Assembly: GCF_026339875.1 (NCBI RefSeq)
Contig: NZ_JAPEPZ010000006.1
Span: forward strand, 1-64,000
Reading direction: 5' to 3'
DNA from: Streptomyces sp. NBC_01571
GTDB lineage: Bacteria > Actinomycetota > Actinomycetes > Streptomycetales > Streptomycetaceae
Length of the DNA stretch: 64,000 nucleotides
Shown: positions 41,774 through 50,304 of the stretch, piece after piece
Layout of the letters: each line of letters begins with the position of its first letter
Numbering within the stretch: position 1 is the first letter of the stretch
Made by a program: the position numbers and the translations under genes
Notes under the pieces: model-generated
What the model saw: only the letters and a program-made list of their open reading frames with translations
The model's database searches: none
What the model was told of the DNA's origin: nothing

Positions 41774-43072
41774 ATGGCCGACAAGGACGACCCGTGCGAC
41801 CTCCTGAAAGGAACGCCGGGATACGAGTTCTGCCGGAGTGACAACCAGGGTGGTGGTCACTCCGGCCACGGCGCCGGCGGAAGCGGACTCACCGGCGGAG
41901 CCGCCGACAACGTCAAGGATCTGGCCGATGGCCTGATCAAGAAGATCACTTCTCTGATCGCGCCCAAAAATGCATGGGCGCCGGAGAAGGCTGACAACGC
42001 CGTCTATGCGCAGTTCCTCTGGCTCGGTCAGCACCTCACCATCGCGATTTTCGTCTGCGTCGTGGTCGTGTGCGCTCTCACCGCCTGGCAGGGTGCGCCG
42101 CGTATGCGGCAGATGGGCGCCTCGACCGGATGGGCCCTCGCGGCGGTTGCCGCAATGGCGTCCGTCCCCGGGGCGGTGATGCTGCTGAACAGGGCGATCA
42201 GCGAAGCGTTCACAGCGATGTTCGCCAGCAACGAGACGACGCTCTTTGGCGCCATCAGCGAGGACATGGGAAAGGGCGCCGACGCGAACCCGGTCGGGAA
42301 ACTGGTGATGATCGCCGCTCTCGTCGTCGCGTTGGCGTTCGCAGCGCTGGTGTTCATGGCCCGCCAAATCGGCATCCTGGCGTTCGTGTGCATGGCGCCT
42401 CTCGTGCTGGCGTCGCTGGCGCGCGGGGGCGACACGTCGGCAGTCAAGGCGTGGGCAACTCGCCTGCTGGGCTTGATGTTCGCGCCGTTCGCCCTACTGC
42501 TGCTTTCACCGTTCGTGCAGATGGCCAAGGGGTCGCTCGCAGTTGACGGAGTGCTCCTGGTCGCCGCCGACGCGCTGATGCTGCGGATGATTTTCCACGG
42601 CGTTCCCTGGTTCGGCCCGAGGGTCGCCCGCGGAGCCCGTTCGTTCGTGGAGAACCGCACCGATAACCGGCTGGCCCACGCGGTGGTGCGGGCCGGGGCA
42701 CCGGCCGTATACGAGCGGGAGAACTCACCCGCCCACCTGCGCACCATCGATACCCCGGGCCGCGCGATCCATCAGGACCGCGGCGTACTGCTCGGTGCGT
42801 ACGGCGTCCCGCAGCGCACGCGAGAGAGCCAGCTCACCACGGCGTCCACCATCACCCAGGTCCGCGAACGCGCGGCCCGCACCACTGCACTCACCGCAGA
42901 GCGCAAGCGGATCCGGGAAGCCGCCGCACCACCGGCCGACAACCCACCCGAACCGGCCGCCAGCCCGCCCGGCCCGGCTGTGACCATCCAGCGCACGGCC
43001 CCGGCCGCGCGCCGGCCCGGCCCGCGCCGAACCCCGAACCCGCCGGGTTCGGGTCAGACCCCCAACCCCTAA
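41774..43072 (+). CDS. VirB6/TrbL-like channel protein
   Basis: ATG 41774 starts 5 bases after the previous stop. A 432-residue protein with a Gly/His-rich N-terminus and 5-6 membrane segments between residues 75 and 280 (LTIAIFVCVVVVCALTAWQG; LAAVAAMASVPGAVMLLNRA; LVMIAALVVALAFAALVFMA; FVCMAPLVLASLARGG; LLGLMFAPFALLLLSPFVQM). The cytoplasmic tail is Pro/Arg-rich. This is the usual TrbL/VirB6 layout. The longer frame starting upstream belongs to other genes. Confidence 0.65.
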   Translation: MADKDDPCDLLKGTPGYEFCRSDNQGGGHSGHGAGGSGLTGGAADNVKDLADGLIKKITSLIAPKNAWAPEKADNAVYAQFLWLGQHLTIAIFVCVVVVCALTAWQGAPRMRQMGASTGWALAAVAAMASVPGAVMLLNRAISEAFTAMFASNETTLFGAISEDMGKGADANPVGKLVMIAALVVALAFAALVFMARQIGILAFVCMAPLVLASLARGGDTSAVKAWATRLLGLMFAPFALLLLSPFVQMAKGSLAVDGVLLVAADALMLRMIFHGVPWFGPRVARGARSFVENRTDNRLAHAVVRAGAPAVYERENSPAHLRTIDTPGRAIHQDRGVLLGAYGVPQRTRESQLTTASTITQVRERAARTTALTAERKRIREAAAPPADNPPEPAASPPGPAVTIQRTAPAARRPGPRRTPNPPGSGQTPNP

Positions 43073-43094
43073 CCCCTGGCCCCTTCCGTTTTCC

Positions 43095-43136
43095 GGGCTG
43101 GGCGCTCACCCCTACGCAGGGGTGAGCGCCCAGCCC
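43095..43136. terminator. Strong 18-base-stem hairpin
   Basis: GGGCTGGGCGCTCACCCC, loop TACGCA, then the exact complement. It may attenuate rather than end transcription because the next transfer gene follows 38 bases later. Confidence 0.7.
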
Positions 43137-43174
43137 GGTGCCCGGATGGTTCCCCCCAGCTCGAAGGAGAGCAC

Positions 43175-44248
43175 GTGTACTCCCTGACTCCCGGCTACCG
43201 GGTTCCCGCTCTCCAGCGGGGACTCAGCCCTGTCGAGACCCTGCTGACGAAAGCCAACGCCGGGATCGGCGGGGCAGTCCTGATGTCAGCCATGCTGACC
43301 CCGCCTCCCGCCTGGACGTTCGGCGCGGTCGGCGCGACCGCCGCGCTGCTGAATGTGGCCCCCGGCCCACGCTCAATCGCCCGCTGGGCTTCCGTCGGCT
43401 ACCGGCACCTGCGTGAACGCACCGCGCCCGAGACCGCGTTTAGCCGCCCTGGCGCGATGGCGACGTGGGCCTTGTACCCGGACCACGGGACCATGCAGGA
43501 CCACCAGCGCCGCGCCAGCTTCCATGAGGCGTTCGGCCGCGCCCTCGTGTTCGCCGGCGGGCAGGCCCGCAGCGCGGGAGTCCAGGTCCACGTCACCCAC
43601 CACGCCACCACCGGCGAACACGTGGACCACGCACAGACCGTCTCCGTCCACGTTCCCAAGGGCCTCGCCGGAGAGCCCGCCCGCGTCCTGGACACGCTCG
43701 CCGCAGAGTTCGCCTCCCTCGGAGCGCTCACCCCGCTCACCCCTGAACCGATCCCCACCGTCGTTGAGCGCGGACCAGGGTGGGCCGCCTTCGAAGACGG
43801 CCGGTACGCATCGACCGCCCGGATCACGGCCTGGCCCGAGGAGACCGGCGGCGACCTCATGCCGAACCTGCTCCTGGGCAACGTCGCTGATCGCTCGCTC
43901 GCGGTGCTCTACCGGCCGCTGCCGATCGGCCAGTCCCGCCGCTCCGCGAAGTGGCAGCGCGCCGCGAGCGAGGCGTTCACCACTGACAAGGTGAAGCAGG
44001 ATGCGCAGGATCTCGCGTCCGGCACCGCGCACGGCGCACTCGTGCAGGGCGCCACGCTCGTCGATGTCGATGCCTACCTCACGGTGTGGGGCGACAGCCC
44101 CGAAGCAGTCACCGACGGCCGCTATCAGACCTCGCTCACTGCCGACCGGTACCGAATCCGGCTCGACTGGCTGCCCGGCCAGCAGCACCGCGCGCACGTG
44201 ATGACCAGCCCGCACGGAGCCTCCACCGCGAAAGGGGCGATCCTCTGA
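43175..44248 (+). CDS. SCO6880-like conjugation protein
   Basis: GTG 43175 follows AAGGAGAG. The 357-residue protein has two membrane segments near the N-terminus (GGAVLMSAMLTPPPAW; AVGATAALLNVAPG), followed by a soluble alpha/beta domain (VQVHVTHHATTGEHVDHAQT; YRIRLDWLPGQQHRAHVM). Position just before the VirB4-like gene and this topology match the SCO6880/PrgI-type component of actinobacterial type IV systems. Its stop overlaps the VirB4-like start (TGATG). Confidence 0.5.
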   Translation: MYSLTPGYRVPALQRGLSPVETLLTKANAGIGGAVLMSAMLTPPPAWTFGAVGATAALLNVAPGPRSIARWASVGYRHLRERTAPETAFSRPGAMATWALYPDHGTMQDHQRRASFHEAFGRALVFAGGQARSAGVQVHVTHHATTGEHVDHAQTVSVHVPKGLAGEPARVLDTLAAEFASLGALTPLTPEPIPTVVERGPGWAAFEDGRYASTARITAWPEETGGDLMPNLLLGNVADRSLAVLYRPLPIGQSRRSAKWQRAASEAFTTDKVKQDAQDLASGTAHGALVQGATLVDVDAYLTVWGDSPEAVTDGRYQTSLTADRYRIRLDWLPGQQHRAHVMTSPHGASTAKGAIL

Positions 44249-46425
44249 TGATCCGCCTGCCCTCCAACCACGCAGCCATCACCGCCCCGCTCGTCGCGTC
44301 CAACACCCGTTTTCCCGGCATCCCGATCGGGCGTTCCCTGCTCGATGGCCGGCCCTTTCACCTCTCCCCCGTCCAGACCGATGACAGGTTCCTGGCCGCC
44401 ACGAACGTACTCGCGCTCGGTGGTCTTGGCTCCGGCAAAAGCACCACAGCAAAGGCACGTATCCGGCGCGAGGTCCTCTCGTACGGCCACCAGGCCGTTG
44501 TCATCGACTCTTTCGGTGAGCACAGCACTGGCGGTGAATGGGCGCCGCTGGTCCGCTCGTTGGGAGGACGAGTCATTGAGGCCGGCAGCTTCACCTTGAA
44601 CCCGCTCAGCCCCCTGTTCCCTGTCGAGGTCCGGCAGGAACTGCTACACATGCTGATCTCCGCCGTCGAGTCCGGCGCGCTCAGCCAGCACACCAAGCAC
44701 GCCCTCCAGCACGCCCTCAACCATCCCAAGGCGACCTCGCTGAACGGTCTGGTCGACGCGCTGATCAGTCCCGAGGACGGCCGATGGCCAGCCGCGAAAC
44801 TCGCCGACTGGGGAGAAGACGCGGCGATGGCTCTGTCCCGCTACACCGAAGGCAGCCTCAGGGGCCTGTTCGACGGACAGGACGCTGGCCTGCCCGAGAC
44901 CAACCTGCCCATCATCAGCTTCGACGTCTCCAAGCTGGACCGAAACAGCCCGGCGATCCCGGCTCTGATGGCGGCAATCTCGTGCTGGGTGGAGCAGGTG
45001 TGGCTGCCGCAGTCGACTGCTGTGCACCGGCATCTGGTCCTCGAGGAGGCGTGGCAGATCCTGCTGTCGCCCGCCACGAGTGAGCTGATCCAGCGGCTGC
45101 TCAAGAACAGCCGCAAGGCTGCGCTGAGTCTGGACGTTGTGATGCACACGCTGTCCGACCTCGGCGAGGGCCGGGCGCAGGACCTGGCGCGGTTGGTCGA
45201 GATCGCCCACATTGGCCGCCTCGGCCCCGAAGAGGCCGCGATTGTCGGATCCCTGCTGGGGCTGCCCGCCTGGGTCGTGGCACGCATTCCGACGCTCGAG
45301 CGCGGACAAGCGGTGTGGAAAGTCGCGGACTACGTCGACATCATCCAGACCATCCTGAGCGATGAGGAAGCCGCACTCACGGATACATCCTCCCGGCGCC
45401 GCAAGGCACAGCAGGCCGGAGCCGTCGACGTCGTAGCCGTGGAAACCGACGCAACCGTCGACGACGACCAGGCGCCGGCTGAGGCCGAGTCCGTCGACGA
45501 CAGCGTGTATGCCCGGCTGAATGAGGACCAGAGCGCTCTGCCAGCGCCGCGCGAGACCGACGATGCTGGGTGGAGCTGGGACATGCCGCCCAACGTCATC
45601 GACACCCGGCACAGTGACGTCATCCAAGCCGCGGCGGAGGGCCGGTACAGCGAGGCCGCGCAACTGGCAGTGATCGGGGAGCGGGAGGACATCAACGCGT
45701 ACGGCATCCATTCCGACCAGGCTGCGGCGTGGATGTCGACCCGGGCCCGGGTGGCGGATGTGTCCGGAAGGCCGGACCAGGCAAGGGAGTTGCGCGCTAC
45801 CGTCGCCCGCATGGGCAAAGACGACGCGCAATGGTTCGAGAGCACCGACAGTCCGGCTCCCGCCTGGCACAGCGTTCCCCCGCAGCCTGTAGTGGAGACG
45901 AAGCACGGGGACGATCAGCCCGCAGCGTCGCGCCGTCGGGTGTGGCCAGTCGTCGCCACCGTTGCCGCTCTCTCGCTCACGGGTGCAGGCGTTTGGCAGC
46001 ACGCTCACGACCAGCAGGACGCCAAGGACCGTGAACAGAAGGCCGCCGCCTACAAGGGACGGTCGGGAGCAGCGCTCGACATTGATGGTGTCCACGCTCA
46101 CGTCGTGGCTCACTGGAACAGTGACCGGGACAGAGTGGTCGTGGAGCTCCGCTCCTACTTCGACCGTAACGCGCAGTACTTGCGGATCGACGCCTCAGGA
46201 AAGAGCGCCCAAAGTACCCGCGGCGATGACAACTGGTACCCGAAAACACCGGAGATCGCCCTGCCGGTGACGGATTCGCTTGCCGACGTGACCGTGCGGA
46301 TAGCGGTGGGTGGAAAGACCTGGAAGAGCGGCACCCGAGCTCAGTCGCGGAACGTTCGCCTGTCTCCAAACGGTGTCGCCTATGACGCTGAGACCGGCGA
46401 AAAGCTTCCGCCGGACCTCGGCTGA
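44248..46425 (+). CDS. VirB4-like conjugal ATPase
   Basis: ATG 44248 overlaps the previous stop. A 725-residue protein. P-loop ALGGLGSGKSTTAKARIRRE near residue 53; HLVLEEAWQILLSPATSELI is the Walker B region with EE; ALSLDVVMHTLSDLGEGRAQ follows as in VirB4/TraC. From residue about 390 the sequence is acidic, then a single membrane segment near residue 570 (VWPVVATVAALSLTGAGVW) and an exported-looking C-terminal domain. The C-terminal membrane domain is unusual for VirB4 and suggests a fusion. Confidence 0.75.
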   Translation: MIRLPSNHAAITAPLVASNTRFPGIPIGRSLLDGRPFHLSPVQTDDRFLAATNVLALGGLGSGKSTTAKARIRREVLSYGHQAVVIDSFGEHSTGGEWAPLVRSLGGRVIEAGSFTLNPLSPLFPVEVRQELLHMLISAVESGALSQHTKHALQHALNHPKATSLNGLVDALISPEDGRWPAAKLADWGEDAAMALSRYTEGSLRGLFDGQDAGLPETNLPIISFDVSKLDRNSPAIPALMAAISCWVEQVWLPQSTAVHRHLVLEEAWQILLSPATSELIQRLLKNSRKAALSLDVVMHTLSDLGEGRAQDLARLVEIAHIGRLGPEEAAIVGSLLGLPAWVVARIPTLERGQAVWKVADYVDIIQTILSDEEAALTDTSSRRRKAQQAGAVDVVAVETDATVDDDQAPAEAESVDDSVYARLNEDQSALPAPRETDDAGWSWDMPPNVIDTRHSDVIQAAAEGRYSEAAQLAVIGEREDINAYGIHSDQAAAWMSTRARVADVSGRPDQARELRATVARMGKDDAQWFESTDSPAPAWHSVPPQPVVETKHGDDQPAASRRRVWPVVATVAALSLTGAGVWQHAHDQQDAKDREQKAAAYKGRSGAALDIDGVHAHVVAHWNSDRDRVVVELRSYFDRNAQYLRIDASGKSAQSTRGDDNWYPKTPEIALPVTDSLADVTVRIAVGGKTWKSGTRAQSRNVRLSPNGVAYDAETGEKLPPDLG

Positions 46426-46447
46426 CTTCGAGCTACACACCATCGCT

Positions 46448-46480
46448 GATGGCTCGCACCCCACAGGGGTGCGAGCCATC
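46448..46480 (+). terminator. Terminator of the VirB4-like gene
   Basis: GATGGCTCGCACCCC, loop ACA, then the exact complement, followed by AGTCTTTCC. A second hairpin (GTCCTCGC...GCGAGGAC) follows at about 46505-46537. Confidence 0.75.
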
Positions 46481-46595
46481 AGTCTTTCCGGGATGCTCCG
46501 CCCGGTCCTCGCACCGCCAAGCGGTGCCGCGAGGACTGGCCAGGCCACCCGGCCGCAGCACCAACCCCCTCAACTTCCTGAAGGAGAGATCTCGC

Positions 46596-46808
46596 GTGGC
46601 CAAGGGCCCTGCCGTCATAGGCATTCTGACCGAGCCCCCGAAGCCGACCTGGTGGCGGGCGAATCGGCACAAGGTGCTCCTCGTGACCGGTCTACTGGTC
46701 GGCTACTGGGTGGGCCTGCACCTGCACGGTGAACCGGTGAGCCCGCCAGCCCCGCGCCCGGGCCACAGCAGCCCCGGCCCGCTGCACATCACGCCCCGCT
46801 CCACCTGA
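46596..46808 (+). CDS. Small single-span membrane protein
   Basis: GTG 46596 follows AAGGAGAG. The 70-residue product has one membrane segment (KVLLVTGLLVGYWVGLHLHG) and a proline-rich tail. Probably part of the transfer region; function unknown. Confidence 0.55.
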   Translation: MAKGPAVIGILTEPPKPTWWRANRHKVLLVTGLLVGYWVGLHLHGEPVSPPAPRPGHSSPGPLHITPRST

Positions 46809-46901
46809 CCCGCACCCGCTGCTGTCCTGCGCCCCGTCCGCCGCATCCCGGCAGGCGGGGCGCAGGCCTGCCCCGCTCCCCGCGTTCTGGAGGACCTGCT
46901 G

Positions 46902-47009
46902 ATGCTCATCCCCCGCCCGCGCCGCCGGATCGGCCGGCCCCGCCCTCAGCGTCCCGGCCCCCGCTACCCTCACCGCCCCGCCCGCATCACCCCGGCCTGG
47001 ACCCGGTGA
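46902..47009 (+). CDS. Very small arginine/proline-rich peptide
   Basis: ATG 46902 follows TGGAGGA. 35 residues, starting MLIPRPRRRIGRPRPQRPGP. It overlaps the next start (TGATG). The ribosome site and coupling support translation, but it may act only as a leader for the next gene. Confidence 0.4.
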   Translation: MLIPRPRRRIGRPRPQRPGPRYPHRPARITPAWTR

Positions 47010-47428
47010 TGGACTCCCGGATCCTCGACGGGAACCCGCTGTTAGAGGAGTACGACTGGGGGACCGCACCGGAAGGCCTCGCCACCCGCCGCCAGCTGCG
47101 CGCCAAAGGCCTGCGTCCGGCCGGGCAGACGCCGATCGTGCTGCGCTGCCGCAAGTGCCGGAACTACCCGGAGCGCGTCTGCACGCGGCCGACGTTCCTG
47201 TACCGGATCGATCGTGCCCTCCCGGTGCGGCCGATGACCCTCGCGCAGGAACGCGCCCTGGACCGTGCGATGGAGGCCCGGCAGCGGTGTCCCCGGTGCT
47301 GCCGCAGGTATCACCACGTCATCCCGCTGCGCCGGTTCGGATCCTGCCTGGAATGCCACGACGGTACGCCCGCGGACCCCTCGACCTACCTCGCACCCGC
47401 TGCCCACGGCCACGGACTTGCCGCCTGA
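47009..47428 (+). CDS. RRQRL-motif-type zinc-binding protein
   Basis: ATG 47009 (GTG 47006 also possible). 139 residues: EYDWGTAPEGLATRRQLRAK carries the RRQ(R)L-like motif, LRCRKCRNYPERVCTRPTFL and RQRCPRCCRRYHHVIPLRRF plus GSCLECHDG supply the cysteines. This matches small zinc-binding proteins named for the RRQRL motif on actinobacterial plasmids. Function unknown. Confidence 0.6.
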   Translation: MDSRILDGNPLLEEYDWGTAPEGLATRRQLRAKGLRPAGQTPIVLRCRKCRNYPERVCTRPTFLYRIDRALPVRPMTLAQERALDRAMEARQRCPRCCRRYHHVIPLRRFGSCLECHDGTPADPSTYLAPAAHGHGLAA

Positions 47429-47491
47429 GAGGCCCCGTATAGCCCAGGGACGGCCACCTCTCTCACCCACTCAAGATTTGGAGAACTCAGC

Positions 47492-48073
47492 ATGACCCGT
47501 CATCTCACCACCGAGCGTCTCGCCCTCTTCGGCACCCTGTTGGCCACGTTCGGTGAGCTGCATCCTGCCTGTGACCACTGGGTCCAGGGCAGCAAGACAG
47601 CGTCTCGGAAGCGGCTCTACGGAGAGGACCTGGTCCACGCCGACGGCTCCCCCGCCACGTCAGACTCCACCCGCCCGACGATGACCACCAGCACTCTTGG
47701 CAGGCGCGCGGTGGCCTGTCACGTCGCGTCTTACACCGTCGTGCAGCTCGCCGCGTCCGTAGGCGTCACCCGCGCGTTCGGCTACCGCGTCACCCCGACC
47801 GCGTTCCTCGCCGGCGCGGCCATCAACGCCTCCACGCACGCCGCGATCGACCGTGGGGCCTTACTGCTGTGGCTGGCGAGGAAGACCGGCAAGACCGGCT
47901 ACATCGAGCACTGCAAGGCCGCCCGCGTTGACGACGACGGCAACGCCACCTCCGAGCTCACCGGGCCCGGCAGTGCGTGGATGGAGCTGGACGCCGCCCT
48001 GCACCGGGCCCTCGGTATCGGTGCCGCAGCAGTCACGACCTGGCTCACCACCCGCCCCGGGCGCCGCCGCTGA
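47492..48073 (+). CDS. Hypothetical membrane protein (DUF3307-like)
   Basis: ATG 47492 follows TTGGAGAA. A 193-residue protein. LFGTLLATFGELHPACDHWV and AFLAGAAINASTHAAIDRGA contain the spaced D/H residues of DUF3307-type membrane proteins; VACHVASYTVVQLAASVGVT is hydrophobic. Similar genes occur in Streptomyces transfer regions. Function unknown. Confidence 0.5.
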   Translation: MTRHLTTERLALFGTLLATFGELHPACDHWVQGSKTASRKRLYGEDLVHADGSPATSDSTRPTMTTSTLGRRAVACHVASYTVVQLAASVGVTRAFGYRVTPTAFLAGAAINASTHAAIDRGALLLWLARKTGKTGYIEHCKAARVDDDGNATSELTGPGSAWMELDAALHRALGIGAAAVTTWLTTRPGRRR

Positions 48074-48374
48074 TCCGCACCCGCCGCCAGCGCTCACACG
48101 ACCCGGGCGTGCGCTCCGGCCGGGCTGAGTTGTATCCGCAGAGCGCGCAGACGCGCTGGCTGGCGCCTGGGACGGTCGGCAGCATCGGCTAAGGCGCAGT
48201 GACCGCCCCGGGGGTGCTCCCCATCCCCGTCACAGGACGGAAGCCCTGTCCAGCATGCCTGACCTGCCGTGCAGGTCGGAAACGAATGATCACGACAAGA
48301 GGCGCACCCCCAATGCTTGCACAGCTCGGGGTGCGCCTCTCTGATGCCCGCCTCGAGGGGCGAGAACGGAGACC
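48074..48374. other. Intergenic region with hairpins
   Basis: No gene seen. It contains the hairpin GACCTG-CCGTG-CAGGTC (48261-48277) and the strong terminator described separately. A promoter for the diguanylate cyclase gene is expected here. Confidence 0.4.
48298..48340 (+). terminator. Terminator before the diguanylate cyclase gene
   Basis: AGAGGCGCACCCC pairs with GGGGTGCGCCTCT around a 17-base loop. Confidence 0.65.
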
Positions 48375-49058
48375 ATGATGCCCGCTGCCACCCTGTTACG
48401 GCAGCCTGTCCGCACATTGATCGTCGCCGCGGCGGTGCCGCTCGCGCTGGCCGCGATAGCTGATGACGTCCGCATGCGCCGACGCTACGAGGCCGCCCGC
48501 CGCTGCCCCCTCACCGGCCTGCACGGCCGGGACGTCCTGGTCGAGCACATCGACCGCCAGCTGTGCACCGGCCGCGGCGACGACGTCCACGTCCTGGTCC
48601 TGGACGGCCTGAAGGCAGTGAACGACACCTATGGGCATGCGGCCGGGGACGCGCTCATCCGCGTGTACGGCCGGCGCCTGGCCCGCTGGACGTCCGGCCG
48701 CCCGGGCGCCTGCGCAGCACGTCTTGGCGGTGACGAATTCGGTGTCGCCGTACGGCTTCCCGCACAGGCCGCCCTCGAGGAACTGGCGGCGCTGCGCGAG
48801 CAGCTGCAGCAGCCCCTCGCCCTCGATGACGGCCGTCTCCTCCACCCGACCGTATCCATCGGCTTTGCGCGGGCAGGCGACCTGCCCGGCGAGGACGCCA
48901 GCGGACTCCTGCGCGGCGCGGACAAGGCGATGTACGAGGTCAAGACGGGGCGCCAGGTGTTCCCGTACCGGGCGACGTACGCCGACGCCTACGCGGAGAC
49001 CGTGAACGGCCGCCGCGCCGGTCGCGAGGGTGCGCACCTTCCCGCGGGTGACCTATGA
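48375..49058 (+). CDS. GGDEF-domain diguanylate cyclase
   Basis: A 227-residue protein with an N-terminal membrane helix (TLIVAAAVPLALAAIADDV) and a complete GGDEF domain: RRCPLTGLHGRDVLVEHIDR, LVLDGLKAVNDTYGHAAGDA, the active-site RLGGDEFGVAVRL, and LLRGADKAMYEVKTGRQVF at the end. It should make cyclic di-GMP, which in Streptomyces holds back development through BldD. No RxxD inhibitory site was seen just before GGDEF. The stop overlaps the next start (ATGA). Confidence 0.85.
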   Translation: MMPAATLLRQPVRTLIVAAAVPLALAAIADDVRMRRRYEAARRCPLTGLHGRDVLVEHIDRQLCTGRGDDVHVLVLDGLKAVNDTYGHAAGDALIRVYGRRLARWTSGRPGACAARLGGDEFGVAVRLPAQAALEELAALREQLQQPLALDDGRLLHPTVSIGFARAGDLPGEDASGLLRGADKAMYEVKTGRQVFPYRATYADAYAETVNGRRAGREGAHLPAGDL

Positions 49059-49507
49059 GCAGCACCGCCTTGCCTAAGAGGGACGGGATTCGCGGGATCA
49101 CGATCCGTCAGCCGTGGGCGGCGTGCATCGTCCACGGCGGCAAGCGGATCGAGAACCGGCCCCGCCCGTGGGCGCCCGGCTGGTACCTCTTGCACGCCGC
49201 GGCCCGCATCGACCAGGCCGCACTGCGCGACCCTCTCGCGGCCCACACGATCGCCGGCCAAGCCCTTCCTACCCGGGCCGTCGTCGGCATCGTGCGCATC
49301 ACCGGCTCCCACCGCTGCGACGGTGCGTGCAGCCCATGGGCGCAGCCCGCCGCAGTCCATCACGTCCTGGATGGCGTGCACCCGCTACCCGAGCCCGTCC
49401 CCTGCACCGGACAGCTCGGACCCTGGCGCGTCCCACCGACCGTGTACGCGCGCGTCCTGGCCCAACTCCCCCACCCCGAAACGTTCTCCACGGAGGCCCT
49501 GTCATGA
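49055..49507 (+). CDS. ASCH-domain protein
   Basis: A 150-residue protein. GITIRQPWAACIVHGGKRIE and NRPRPWAPGWYLLHAAARID form the ASCH core with the conserved (V/I)xxPWA and K-x-IE-R residues; AVVGIVRITGSHRC is the central strand. ASCH domains bind RNA or modified nucleosides. It overlaps both neighbours by 4 bases, so it is co-translated with the cyclase and WhiB genes. Confidence 0.8.
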   Translation: MSSTALPKRDGIRGITIRQPWAACIVHGGKRIENRPRPWAPGWYLLHAAARIDQAALRDPLAAHTIAGQALPTRAVVGIVRITGSHRCDGACSPWAQPAAVHHVLDGVHPLPEPVPCTGQLGPWRVPPTVYARVLAQLPHPETFSTEALS

Positions 49508-50049
49508 GCGGTGTCGTCAAGGTCAGCAACGATCACCTCCCCACCGATCCCCGCTTTCCCTTCCCCGCCGCGCAGACCCGCTGCCAGTCCGAGCCGCACC
49601 AGTTCGACTTCGCCAACGGCGACCGGACCGCCGGCGGCGAGGAGACCCGGCAGCGGATCGAAGCGGCTCGCGCTGCCTGCAGCGGCTGCCCGGCGGCCAC
49701 GGACTGCCTGCTGTGGGCCCTGGTCAATCAGCGGGCGAGCCGCGTCGGGATCTGGGCAGCCACCACCCCACGAGAGCGCAACACGTTGCGCAAGCGCATC
49801 GCGGACCGGCTCGGACCCGACTGGATCGACGTCCTCGCCGACCAGATCAAGGCCCGCCGCGAACGGACCGCTGCCGCCCGCACCACCCCGCTCACCGTCG
49901 CACAGGCACGCATCGTGCGCCTGGACAACGAAATGAACGGACCCATGCCGCGCCCGATGACGCCCACTCGTCAGCGCCGCAACCGCGCCCGGCTCGCCGC
50001 GGCCACGAAGGCGTCCCGCAGGACTCGCACTATGGCGCAGGCATCCTGA
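49504..50049 (+). CDS. WhiB-family transcription factor
   Basis: ATG 49504 overlaps the ASCH stop. A 181-residue protein. Four cysteines (AQTRCQSE, ACSGC, DCLLWAL) match the WhiB iron-sulfur site CxnCxxCxxxxxC, and SRVGIWAATTPRERNTLRKR is the G(V/I)WGG-like turn before a basic DNA-binding tail, with AA in place of the usual GG. WhiB-like proteins are actinobacterial regulators that bind sigma factor; plasmid copies are common. Confidence 0.8.
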   Translation: MSGVVKVSNDHLPTDPRFPFPAAQTRCQSEPHQFDFANGDRTAGGEETRQRIEAARAACSGCPAATDCLLWALVNQRASRVGIWAATTPRERNTLRKRIADRLGPDWIDVLADQIKARRERTAAARTTPLTVAQARIVRLDNEMNGPMPRPMTPTRQRRNRARLAAATKASRRTRTMAQAS

Positions 50050-50109
50050 CCAACCCCCACCAAGCGGCGGGCAGGCGCGCCGGCCCCTGAATAGGGCCGC
50101 TCCGGGCCG

Positions 50110-50127
50110 CTTGCACAATTGTGCAAG
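50110..50127. promoter_or_regulatory. 18-base perfect palindrome upstream of dnaN
   Basis: CTTGCACAATTGTGCAAG. AT-rich centre in a high-GC setting and position between whiB and dnaN suggest an operator. Confidence 0.55.
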
Positions 50128-50204
50128 TTCGATCTTGGTCGGGGGAGACGCCTCGGCTCGTCGTCCTACTCCCCTGACTTCAGGCAACCGTTCCGGACCA
50201 CCCG

Positions 50205-50244
50205 ACAGCGCCCCCAGCCGCCCCCCGGCGGCCGGGGGCGCTGT
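50205..50244 (+). terminator. Hairpin before dnaN
   Basis: ACAGCGCCCCC pairs with GGGGGCGCTGT, with an inner GCCGCC/GGCGGC stem. It lies 60 bases upstream of the dnaN start, so it may act as an attenuator. Confidence 0.6.
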
Positions 50245-50304
50245 TCTGTCCGCGCCTTCCGCCTCCCCGCTGTCCGTACTCATGCGACGAAGGAACCCAC
50301 CCTG

